From assembly GCA_002731275.1 (NCBI GenBank), contig PCBK01000070.1:88814-152813 (forward strand): a stretch of 64,000 bases of DNA. Direction: 5' to 3'. Source of the DNA: Deltaproteobacteria bacterium (GTDB taxonomy: Bacteria > Myxococcota_C > UBA6777). The notes under the pieces were generated by a model, which was not told the origin of the DNA, made no database searches, and saw only the letters and a list, made by a program, of their open reading frames with translations. Every line of letters starts with the position of its first letter. Position 1 is the first letter of the stretch. Positions 34,154 to 42,154 of the stretch are shown here, piece by piece. The position numbers and the translations under genes are program-made.

Positions 34154-37100
34154 ATGAGTTCATCGAAGGATCCTAAGAACACCCCAGAGGCCGAAGAGAA
34201 GAAGAAGAACGATCCACTAGGAGATGATTTTCTTTCTTCTAGCTTGGATGATATCTTTAATGACCTGGAGGGCGGTCTCGGTTCTGGAAAAGGCGGTCTC
34301 TCAGCCTCAACAGGAAATTCATCCCAGAAAGATGCTTCGACACCGGTCGATTTGGGAGCCGAAACACAAAAGGCACCAACCCCGAAACTCTCCAAAACAG
34401 CCTCACAGACATCTTTGCCTTCTGTGCCTAAAACACCTGCTCCTACAAAGAAGACAACGAAGAGAACAACCTCTTCGATACTTCCGGCGATACCCAAAAC
34501 ACCTGCTCCCCCCACGCTCGTAAAAAAAGAAGCGAGTACACCCGCTGCACCCGTGGTGAAAACAACTGCACCTGAGAAGAAAGAGCCCGCAAAAGTCACG
34601 ACACCTGCTGTAAAAGAATCCACAAAACCTGCGACTCCAGCGACAAAGGAACCAGCAAAAGTCACGGCATCTGAGAAGAAAGAGCCTGCAAAACCTGCTG
34701 CTCCCGCGAAGGCTGAGACAAAAAAGGAACCAACGCTCAGTGTGGCGGCTGCGAGTGAGACTGCACCTACGATCCCTGATGTCCCCGCGTTGACGGTTCC
34801 AGTCGTGAATGTTGAGCTGCCCGAAGAGAATAAACCTTCGAAGGTAGAGGCCAAACCTCCCAAAGCAGAAGCCTCTGAACCACCAAAGGTGATGGGAAAA
34901 GAGGATAAAAAGGAGAAGACCTTCGACGCTGTCGCTCCGACTGTCGAGTACAGTCCTGATGAACGACTGATCGAAAAAATGGCCACACTCCCACCTGAGC
35001 CGAAAGATAAAGTCGAGTCTCCCAAAACAGCAAAGGCTCCGGAAAAGAAAGTCGACTCCTCGAAGGCTCCAGAAAAGAAAGTTGAGCCTCCAAAAGCTCC
35101 AGAAAAGAAAGTTGAGTCTCCCAAAACAGCAAAGGCTCCAGAAAAGAAAGTCGAGAACAAGCCTGCTGCTCCAGTGAAAAAGGCCGATGAGAAGCCTGTT
35201 GTGCCGGTTGCAAAGGCCGATGAAAAGTCTGCAACGCCAGCGAAGAAGGCCGATGAAAAGCCTGCAACGCCAGTGAAGAAGGCTGACGAAAAGCCTGCTC
35301 CAACGGCTGAGAAAGCGGTTGCTCCTGCAAAAGAAGAGGCACCTAAGAAGGCCGCAGACAAAAAAGCAGCGCCTCCCAAAGCAGCTGAAAAAACAACATC
35401 GGTTCCCAAGCCCGAAGCGTCACCGGAGACAAAGGCGAAGAAAGTTGAGCCAGTGGCTCCAAAAAAGGAGACCATGACGCCACTTCCTGTGTCGGCATCT
35501 GTCCCTGGACCGCCACGTCCTGGTCCACTCAAGCCGTCTCAACCTGTTGCGAAAGCTGCTCCTGAGCAAGTTCCTCCACCAGCTTCTGGTGGAAGTCCTG
35601 TTAAAAGCGCGATGATCTTTGGGGCGGTCTTCTTTGTGGGGTTGTTTGTCGCAAAGGCGACGGCACCTTCGTATGATGCGACACCTCTTCAAAGTCGCAT
35701 TCAGCGTCTTGAAAGGGGACAAGAGTCCTATAAGCAAACTGTGGACAAGACCAAACAACAGCTTCAAAGCGATAAAGTCGACAAAGGCACGTTCTCATCA
35801 TTACAAAAGAGAGTATCAAGTCTCACCGTTCAGCTTAAGCGTCTCCAAGGGGAAAACAAAGCCCAGGACAAGCAGTTGGTGACGCAGTCCGCGAAGCTGC
35901 GTTCTTTGCGCAAAGCTTTGCAAGCTGAGAAGGCCCTCGCAAACAATCAGCGAAAACAACTACGTCTTGCGCTTGGGAAAGATATCAACGCTTTGCGCGC
36001 TTCTGCCAGCAAGCTCCGAAAGATGGATACTTCTCACGACGCGGCTTTGGCGCTCCTCACAAAGAAACATGGAGCGCTGCTTGGAAAGGTCGGCTTGTTG
36101 AGTGGCGGGTTGAAACGCACCAACTCTTCGACAAACAATCGCTTTGCGAAGTTACAACGTGCACGTGCGCTCAGGATGCAAAAGCTCCGTAGCGAATTTG
36201 GTCGTGTCCACAAAGGACTCGCTGGACTCTCCAAACATGCGAAGAAGACAGACAACTCAATCAAGATGATCCGATTGACTGGAGACAAGCGCAGCCAAGA
36301 GATCGCAGGGCTCAAGGGTGTGACCGGAAAACACACGACACATTTGCTCCAAGCTGACAAGAAGATCGCGACACTGTTTGGTGGTTTGAAAGGACTCGGA
36401 GGACGTCTCGGAGAGACCAACAAAGAGGTTCGAAAAATCAGCGCAGGGAATGTCACCCATGACTGGATGTTGAAGAGGGTGGTTGCGCAATTGAGCCCGC
36501 TCACCAAAAGCATGAAAGCTCTCAAAGCAGATCAAAAAAAGGTCGTCGCAACGTTCTCTAACCTCGAAACGAAAGTGAAGGCTGATAGTTGGGTGTTGAC
36601 ACGTGTCGCCTCCTCACTTCCAAAGCTCGCTGCTGCGGTCAAACGCTTTCAAAAGAACGAAGGTAAACGTGACGCTGATGTACGTAAGTTGAGCGCTTCA
36701 TTGCCCAAAGTTGAGCAACAAGTGCAACAATTGCAGCGAAGTTACTTCTCTATGTCGAAAGGTGTGAAGCAGTTCTCCGGACGTACGAGGAAGTTGCTTG
36801 TGTACGTCGTCAAGAAGCTACGTGTGTTTGGTGGTGCGTTGCAGAGTACCAAAAAGGGAATACAGACTGCTAAGCAAACAAGTCTCACCAACCGACGAGC
36901 GTTGCGCTTGATGGCCCGGAGTCTTGCCGAGGCGAGAAAAGCAACTGCTGCAGCAAAAGTGCAAGACGCAGCTTTGCAAAAGCGTTTTGTCGCCTTGGCT
37001 GCGACGTTGGAGAAAACACAAACTTCTTTGAAGGTGCTAGGCACTCATCAAAAAGCGCTTGTACGTCTCCAAGCTCGCGCTGCACATCTGCGAAAGGGGC

Positions 37101-37489
37101 TTGGGTTGGCGATGAAAGCAAACACCTTGCTCGCAAAAGCATCCAAACAACAAACTGAAAAGTTCGCTGCGTTGTCCAAAGAGTTGAAAGCATGGCGTGC
37201 TCGTTTGGAGAAAGGTGACAAGGCACAATTGATCCGAGTTAAGAAGATTGAGAGCACTGTGAAGTCTATTCTCCAATCACTCTCAGCTTGGAGCCAAAGT
37301 GACTCCGAGAACAAAACGAAGATCGCCCAACAGATGGAGGTCCTGTCCACTGAAATGACCTCACTGAAAAAGCAAGACCAAAATAACAACAAAAAGATCA
37401 AGCAACTGCAAACACAGCTTGATTCATTGAACAAATTGTTGCGTTCCCTCGAAGCATCCCTGAAAGCCACCAGCGCACCCTCCAAATAA
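34154..37489 (+). CDS. Giant KP-rich, membrane-anchored coiled-coil protein
   Basis: The start ATG follows AGAGGAGT (34137-34144). Residues 1-50 are acidic with DDFLSSSLDDIFNDLEG, a possible docking motif. Residues about 95-475 are Lys/Pro/Ala/Glu low complexity with repeated KAPEKKVESPK and KADEKPATP units. One transmembrane helix lies at about 482-500 (AMIFGAVFFVGLFVAKA). The last 600 residues are a nearly continuous basic coiled coil (RIQRLERGQESYKQTVDKTK onward, many Leu/Lys heptads). I infer a cytoplasmic low-complexity arm and a periplasmic coiled coil, or the inverse. The layout recalls TolA or TonB-like tethers, without their C-terminal domains. No enzyme is present. Confidence 0.87.
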   Translation: MSSSKDPKNTPEAEEKKKNDPLGDDFLSSSLDDIFNDLEGGLGSGKGGLSASTGNSSQKDASTPVDLGAETQKAPTPKLSKTASQTSLPSVPKTPAPTKKTTKRTTSSILPAIPKTPAPPTLVKKEASTPAAPVVKTTAPEKKEPAKVTTPAVKESTKPATPATKEPAKVTASEKKEPAKPAAPAKAETKKEPTLSVAAASETAPTIPDVPALTVPVVNVELPEENKPSKVEAKPPKAEASEPPKVMGKEDKKEKTFDAVAPTVEYSPDERLIEKMATLPPEPKDKVESPKTAKAPEKKVDSSKAPEKKVEPPKAPEKKVESPKTAKAPEKKVENKPAAPVKKADEKPVVPVAKADEKSATPAKKADEKPATPVKKADEKPAPTAEKAVAPAKEEAPKKAADKKAAPPKAAEKTTSVPKPEASPETKAKKVEPVAPKKETMTPLPVSASVPGPPRPGPLKPSQPVAKAAPEQVPPPASGGSPVKSAMIFGAVFFVGLFVAKATAPSYDATPLQSRIQRLERGQESYKQTVDKTKQQLQSDKVDKGTFSSLQKRVSSLTVQLKRLQGENKAQDKQLVTQSAKLRSLRKALQAEKALANNQRKQLRLALGKDINALRASASKLRKMDTSHDAALALLTKKHGALLGKVGLLSGGLKRTNSSTNNRFAKLQRARALRMQKLRSEFGRVHKGLAGLSKHAKKTDNSIKMIRLTGDKRSQEIAGLKGVTGKHTTHLLQADKKIATLFGGLKGLGGRLGETNKEVRKISAGNVTHDWMLKRVVAQLSPLTKSMKALKADQKKVVATFSNLETKVKADSWVLTRVASSLPKLAAAVKRFQKNEGKRDADVRKLSASLPKVEQQVQQLQRSYFSMSKGVKQFSGRTRKLLVYVVKKLRVFGGALQSTKKGIQTAKQTSLTNRRALRLMARSLAEARKATAAAKVQDAALQKRFVALAATLEKTQTSLKVLGTHQKALVRLQARAAHLRKGLGLAMKANTLLAKASKQQTEKFAALSKELKAWRARLEKGDKAQLIRVKKIESTVKSILQSLSAWSQSDSENKTKIAQQMEVLSTEMTSLKKQDQNNNKKIKQLQTQLDSLNKLLRSLEASLKATSAPSK

Positions 37490-37529
37490 TCATCGGGCGG
37501 ACGGATCTCGCCTCCTTCATGCCGTATAC

Positions 37530-37805
37530 ACAGGGGGAACCAGAGCTCTGATCCAGGCGCAGTTGCACTTGTGCTCTCGCAAAATGCACCCGAACATACG
37601 ACACAATCCCTCATGGCAATGCGTATGTCGCAAGCGACATCCTTCAAATACTCGACTGATCGGGCAAGATGTCCGGTTGTCATTTGCTTCGTGCTCTTTG
37701 CAACGACCCCTTCGACAAACCTCTCCATCCCCCTGGCCTCCGGCCTTCCCCCTTCCTCTCCAGCCTCTGGAGAATGGAAGGGGGACCAATCAAACGACAT
37801 ATACG
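37530..37805 (-). repeat. Diverged copy of the tandem hairpin repeat in inverted orientation
   Basis: Read on the minus strand this segment follows the order of the downstream repeat units. It has a hairpin-like segment flanked by GGAAGGG/CCCTTCC-type arms (about 37746-37782), GATGTCGCttGCGACATAC (about 37627-37645), and CACAAGTGCAAC (minus strand, about 37563-37574). The match is patchy, so it is an older copy. Confidence 0.55.
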
Positions 37806-37935
37806 TGAATTTGGGTATTGTGAGCGTGAAAAGAATTGCCCGCTAGTTCCCCCTATATGACCTGCGCTTTGCTTTGGTCAACAAGGGGAGCGATACATAC
37901 CCAACCCCATATCGCGATGCAAGCTAAATCATCGT

Positions 37936-38191
37936 GTATATCGGTAGGTTTGTCCCTCCTCTCGAAAGGCTTGAGAGGAGGGATGTCACGAAGTGACAGG
38001 GTGGTGAGTTTGTTGAGGTGGATGATTGCAAGTGAAGACGCAAAAAACCCACTGAAAGCTCGCAAGCAAAAGGGAACCCAAGGATGTCGCCTGCGACATA
38101 CGCCAGAAAGAAGGGGAGAATATAGTGGAGTCAGGGGAGTTTGCGGAGACACAAGTGCAACGTCCGCCGGATCAGCATTCGAGTATACCCC
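37936..38191 (+). repeat. Tandem hairpin repeat, unit 1
   Basis: The unit begins at GTATATCGG and carries a 10-bp stem, CCCTCCTCTC / GAGAGGAGGG (37954-37982), then GTCAC-GAA-GTGAC (37985-37997). A constant block with TTGAGGTGGATGATTGCAAG follows, then a stem GATGTCGCctGCGACATAC and a 3' block with GAGTTTGCGGAGACACAAG. It shares long runs with units 2-4. It encodes no convincing protein. Confidence 0.85.
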
Positions 38192-38450
38192 GTATATATC
38201 GGTAAAATGGTCCCTCCTCTCGAAAGGTTTGAGAGGAGGGATGTCGCGAAGGCTTAGGGTGGTGAGTTTGTTGAGGTGGATGATTGCAAGTGAAGACGCA
38301 AAAACCCACTGAAAATTCGTAAGCAGTCCAGCCTTCCAAGGATATGGCCTTGCTATATCCGCCTGGAAGAAGGGGATTGTCTGGTGGAATAAGGGGAGTT
38401 TGCGGAGACACAAGTGCAACATCCACCGGAGCAGCAATCTAGAATCCCCC
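38192..38450 (+). repeat. Tandem hairpin repeat, unit 2
   Basis: The main stem is at 38212-38240, 258 bp after the same stem in unit 1. The short stem reads GTCGC-GAA-GGCTTA, where pairing is lost. The internal stem is now GGATAT...ATATCC (about 38340-38360) in place of the GTCGC/GCGAC stem of unit 1. The 3' block with GCGGAGACACAAGTGCAAC is unchanged. Confidence 0.85.
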
Positions 38451-38710
38451 GCATATATCGGTGAAATGGTCCCTCCTCTCGAAAGGCTTGAGAGGAGGGA
38501 AGAGCCGAAGGCTTAGGGTGGAGAGTTTGTTGAGGTGGATGATTGCAAGTGAAGACGCAAAAAACCCACTGCAATCCCGCAAGCAGCCGAGCTTTACAAG
38601 GATATGGCCTTGCTATATCCGCCTGGAAGTGGGGGATGAAATAGGATGGTCAGGGGAGTTTGCGGAGACACAAGTGCAACATCCGCCGGAGCAGAAATCT
38701 AGAATCCCCC
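38451..38710 (+). repeat. Tandem hairpin repeat, unit 3
   Basis: The main stem is at 38471-38499, 259 bp after unit 2. The short stem reads AGCC-GAA-GGCT, which restores pairing with other bases. The internal stem GGATAT/ATATCC is shared with unit 2, and the 3' half is nearly identical to it. Confidence 0.85.
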
Positions 38711-38903
38711 GCATATATCGGATGAATGTTCCCTCCTCTCGAAAGGTTTGAGAGGAGGGATGTCACGAAGTGACAGGGTGGTGAGTTTGTTGAGGCGTAT
38801 GTTGCAAGGCGTACGGAGCAAACGTCCTCATAGGACAGCTTTGCTTTGGACGCAAGTGCAACGTCCGCCGGATCAACATTCGAGTATCTCTCGTATATGT
38901 CGG
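38711..38903 (+). repeat. Tandem hairpin repeat, unit 4 (shorter)
   Basis: The main stem is at 38731-38759, 260 bp after unit 3, and the short stem is GTCAC-GAA-GTGAC as in unit 1. The middle of the unit is shortened and rewritten (GGCGTACGGAGCAAACGTCC). A last partial hairpin CCCCC...CTCGAAAGGGGG lies just beyond (about 38910-38932). Confidence 0.8.
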
Positions 38904-38989
38904 CTAAAACCCCCCTTTTTCTCGAAAGGGGGTTGAGATATTGTGAGGGAGTGAGTGGATGTTTTTGGAGGAGTTGGGAGGAGTGGAGA

Positions 38990-39727
38990 TTAAATGCCGA
39001 CGAACAATCGTTTGCCAAATGCATCTGGCAGTCGTGCATCGTAGATACGTTTGGCGCTGAGTGCGATCTCGTATTCGACGCGGTATTGTTCGAATGTTCG
39101 TGATTCTGTGTCAAAGATCGCGTAAGCAGCACGTGGATCGTAGTCACGAGGTTGGCCAACGGAGCCGACGGAGATGATGTACTGTTTCCCTGGATCGAGC
39201 TCGATGAGTCCAGGGACCATTTGGACGACACCATCGTTATCAAACGAGAAGATACGGCAGAGGTGAGAGTGTCCAATGAAGGTGACTTGGAGCAGGTCTT
39301 CTCTGTGTTGGTATGCTTCGTTGGCTTGTTCCATGTTGAAGATATAGTTGAACTCCGATGGGTTCATTGGTGAGCCGTGCGAGAAGCAGACGTTTGTGTC
39401 TTCTTCGTTTTGAATATAGGGAAGCGTTTGAAGCCACTTGATGTTTTCTTCGGAGAGGACTTCGACAGTCCAGTCAAGTGCTTGTTTGGCTTGATCGTAG
39501 TAGTAGGAATAGTCCATTTTTCCGGCGACAGCGGCATCATGGTTGCCCATGATCGTGAGTCGCGCGAGATTTTTTACGATATTGCAACATTCGTTGGGTG
39601 AAGCTCCATACCCGACAACATCGCCTAGACAAACATACTCGTCGATATTTTTGGTTTCCAATTCTTCGAGCACGGTTTCAAGAGCTGCAAGATTGGCGTG
39701 GATATCCGAAATAATACCTATCCGCAT
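38990..39727 (-). CDS. Calcineurin-like metallophosphoesterase (YfcE/MJ0936-like)
   Basis: This predicted two-metal phosphodiesterase has all five family blocks: IGIISDIHANLAALE (D8, H10), CLGDVVGYG, TIMGNHDAAV, CFSHGSPMNP and TFIGHSHLCRI. The 245-residue length and the order are typical of bacterial members that act on cyclic or linear phosphodiesters or are uncharacterised in vivo. It is cytoplasmic. The stop lies directly against the repeat locus. Substrate unknown. Confidence 0.92.
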   Translation of the reverse strand: MRIGIISDIHANLAALETVLEELETKNIDEYVCLGDVVGYGASPNECCNIVKNLARLTIMGNHDAAVAGKMDYSYYYDQAKQALDWTVEVLSEENIKWLQTLPYIQNEEDTNVCFSHGSPMNPSEFNYIFNMEQANEAYQHREDLLQVTFIGHSHLCRIFSFDNDGVVQMVPGLIELDPGKQYIISVGSVGQPRDYDPRAAYAIFDTESRTFEQYRVEYEIALSAKRIYDARLPDAFGKRLFVGI

Positions 39728-40074
39728 CGCTGGGACTCCTCAATCGCAATGCTTACAAACGGGGCGGACCACCTACTATTCAAAAATGTGGGGTTAATTG
39801 CGATGCCTCCGCGTGTTCCACATCGAAAATCTGATGTCAAGTTCACATTCACATGGGTGATTTGGATTCGCATCCAAAATTATCAAACGTTTATAGCACA
39901 GGAAGACACAGAATGAAAATTTTTCTTTGGTGCTTTGGCCAGTCCTGACAGGCACCTTTTGATGTTTTGCAAAGATTACGGGTTTGTGCGGATTTTGTTG
40001 TGGGTTGACGAAACATTGGGGGATGTTTGTCAGGCGATTTGGAGTGTTGATCGAATGAGTGTGAGAGGGGCATT
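39728..40074. other. Intergenic stretch without a gene
   Basis: It lies downstream of the response regulator gene and upstream of the phosphoesterase gene (both minus strand). ATCGCAAT (39743-39750) and ATTGCGAT (39797-39804) form an 8-bp inverted repeat near the phosphoesterase start. No gene is seen. Confidence 0.5.
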
Positions 40075-40518
40075 CTAGGTGGCTTGTTGAACTGTGTTTT
40101 CTTGCTCTTGAGCGGCCTTTCTCTCCATACGTTTTGCAGAGAGCAGTTTGCGTACTTTAAATGTCAACTCTGCAAATTGAAACGGTTTGTTGATATGATC
40201 ATCTGCCCCATACAAGGGAGAGGTCATCTCGTTGACGGTCTCACCGATTGCGGTCACCATGATGATACCAATACCATCAAATTCGGGACGCTCTCTGAGG
40301 TATTTGGCGACCTCCCAGCCTGAGAGGTTCGGCATCATCACATCGAGCAATACAAGGTCAGGCCTTTTATCCAAGATCAACGCCAGACCTTCTTCGCCAT
40401 CCTCAGCTTGGATGACCTCACACTGCATTTGTTCGAGGTGCATTGTAACCATAGTGCGAATTTCTTGATTGTCATCAACAACAAGGATTAAAGGCTGTTG
40501 TCTTTCTTGATTTACCAT
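40075..40518 (-). CDS. Single-domain response regulator
   Basis: The receiver domain is complete: acidic pair D15/D16 (LVVDDNQE), phosphoacceptor D59 (LVLLDVMMPNLSGWE), T89 (IIMVTA) and K111 (INKPFQ). A short charged tail (SAKRMERKAAQEQEN) replaces any output domain. Such stand-alone receivers act through protein contacts, for example on kinases or on motility or development components. No histidine kinase is adjacent. The region upstream, to the glycerate kinase gene, is divergent. Confidence 0.94.
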   Translation of the reverse strand: MVNQERQQPLILVVDDNQEIRTMVTMHLEQMQCEVIQAEDGEEGLALILDKRPDLVLLDVMMPNLSGWEVAKYLRERPEFDGIGIIMVTAIGETVNEMTSPLYGADDHINKPFQFAELTFKVRKLLSAKRMERKAAQEQENTVQQAT

Positions 40519-40750
40519 TTGTAAGCCCTTTCTTCCGTACTTTCAAGACAGAGCCCAGGATACCTTGTCCAAACGCATTTGGCAAGGGGGGCGCTGACAT
40601 TCTCCATTTCTTTCGATGAAATCGTGCGTTTTGAATGTTATGAACGACAAACATACGGAGAGTGATCACGATGATGGTGATCATGGTGATGTGACGTAAC
40701 TGCTATACGTTTGTGGACAGAGATAAGGCTGTCGGACAAATAAACCCTTC

Positions 40751-42052
40751 ATGATGGAACAGGTCATGGGCAATACGTACCGAGACATATTGATGAATCT
40801 TTTTTGGGATGCACACACAGAGCTGCGTCCCTCGAAGCTTGTGTCAACCTACCTGCAAGAACAACTTCCGCGTTTGTGGGGGGAGGATTGTGGACGTTGG
40901 TCCGTTATCTCAGTAGGGAAGGCGGCCATTGAGATGGCAAGAGGTGCAGCATCTTCTGGCATCTCATGGCGCACGCGGTGTTGCGTCACAAAGTACGGTT
41001 ACGCTGAGAGTATAGAAGGATGGGAGATCTTGGAGGCTGCCCACCCGCTCCCGGATCACAGGTCTCTCACTGCGGCGTCGAGGTGCTTGTCCATCGCGAG
41101 AGCTTGTGAGAGCGAGAAAGATCGCTGTTTGTTATTGCTCTCTGGTGGGACGTCTTCTTTGCTCGTCGCACCTGTTGAAGGTCTCTCTTTCGAAGAGAAG
41201 ACCGCGCTTATGAAGGTTTTATTGACGCTGAAGATAGACATCCACTCATTGAATCTCATCAGAAAACAACTCTCCCAAATCAAAAGAGGAGGGTGGGCTC
41301 GCGCCCTTGCACCAGGACATTCTCTCACACTTGCGATCTCTGACGTGCCAGGTGATATTCCATCTTCGATAGGCTCTGGCATCTCTGTCATTGAACGGGA
41401 AGCACCTCTACAGGCACTCCAACTCCTTCGTGAATTCGGAGTTCTTAAGGCGTTTCCTGGTGTACAAAGTGTGCTGGAGCGCAAGGCCTCATCCTCTCCA
41501 AAAGAACATGATGTTGAAGAAGGCCGAAGGCACCCATTCGAAGTGCTCCTTTCCAATGCGATGTTTTTGCAAAAACTTTCTACTTTGGCTGAGCGCGCTG
41601 GGTATGAGGTCTCTCTATTCAGAGATGGACTCTCACGACCCCTCGACGAGTTGCTTTGTACATTTCGTGCAGTTCTTGGAGAGCGCAAACGTTCTCATCG
41701 CTCGCAGCTGTACGTGTGGGGAGGGGAACCTCTCTGCGAGGTAACGGGCACTGGTAAAGGTGGGCGCATGCAACACCTCGCCCTTGGGATGTGTCCTTGG
41801 CTCAGCGAGCAGGGAGACATTTGGATGCTCGCGCTAGGAACGGATGGGACTGACGGACCTACAGACGCAGCGGGGGCTTTTGTCGGGCCATATACTGTCG
41901 AACAATCCTGTCAATTGGGAGTCGATGTGATGACGTTTTTTGCTGATTTTGACAGCTACACCTTCCATCAATTGTTACAAACGCAAGTGAAAACAGGAGC
42001 CACAAATACGCATGTTGGCGATGTGGTGATGTTCTTGTGTCTTCCGTCATGA
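40751..42052 (+). CDS. Glycerate 2-kinase (DUF4147/MOFRL family)
   Basis: This enzyme phosphorylates D-glycerate to 2-phosphoglycerate and feeds the glyoxylate/serine branch into lower glycolysis. Blocks are WSVISVGKAAIEMARGAA, EAAHPLPDHRSL, LLLLSGGTSSLLVAPVEGL, NLIRKQLSQIKRGG, ISDVPGDIPSSIGSG and, in the C-terminal MOFRL domain, ALGTDGTDGPTDAAGAFV. The length of 433 is usual. No strong ribosome binding site precedes the first ATG, so an internal start at M6 is possible. Confidence 0.9.
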   Translation: MMEQVMGNTYRDILMNLFWDAHTELRPSKLVSTYLQEQLPRLWGEDCGRWSVISVGKAAIEMARGAASSGISWRTRCCVTKYGYAESIEGWEILEAAHPLPDHRSLTAASRCLSIARACESEKDRCLLLLSGGTSSLLVAPVEGLSFEEKTALMKVLLTLKIDIHSLNLIRKQLSQIKRGGWARALAPGHSLTLAISDVPGDIPSSIGSGISVIEREAPLQALQLLREFGVLKAFPGVQSVLERKASSSPKEHDVEEGRRHPFEVLLSNAMFLQKLSTLAERAGYEVSLFRDGLSRPLDELLCTFRAVLGERKRSHRSQLYVWGGEPLCEVTGTGKGGRMQHLALGMCPWLSEQGDIWMLALGTDGTDGPTDAAGAFVGPYTVEQSCQLGVDVMTFFADFDSYTFHQLLQTQVKTGATNTHVGDVVMFLCLPS

Positions 42053-42154
42053 TCTGGGGTACACTTTCCCAAAACACCCTTGCACCATTTTTGTGAAGCT
42101 GGTAAAGTACCTCCTGTCTTATATAACGGCCATTCAGGCATATCGAGGTTGAGC

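Larger units (their letters stand above)
37490..38989. other. Gene-free 1.5-kb repeat locus
   Basis: Open frames here translate to short peptides around LSKGLRGGMSRSDRVVSLLR, a pattern I recognise as a typical by-product of hairpin repeats of this kind in many bacteria, not as a protein. The locus holds four direct units of about 259 bp and one older inverted unit. It lies between the giant coiled-coil gene and the phosphoesterase gene, which converge on it. Confidence 0.75.

Noticed and set aside
34123..35532. Minus-strand 469-residue open frame opposite the KP-rich region
   Set aside because: Its Gly/Ala/Phe low-complexity sequence mirrors the Lys/Pro/Ala/Glu codons of the real gene, which has a strong ribosome binding site, a TM helix and a coiled coil.
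37936..38903. CRISPR array
   Set aside because: Period of about 259 bp with internally related sequence. There are no short identical repeats separated by unique spacers, and no cas genes.
37836..38936. Several 60-190-residue open frames in the repeat locus
   Set aside because: They translate to hairpin-derived peptides (around LSKGLRGGMSR) in several copies and frames, without ribosome binding sites.
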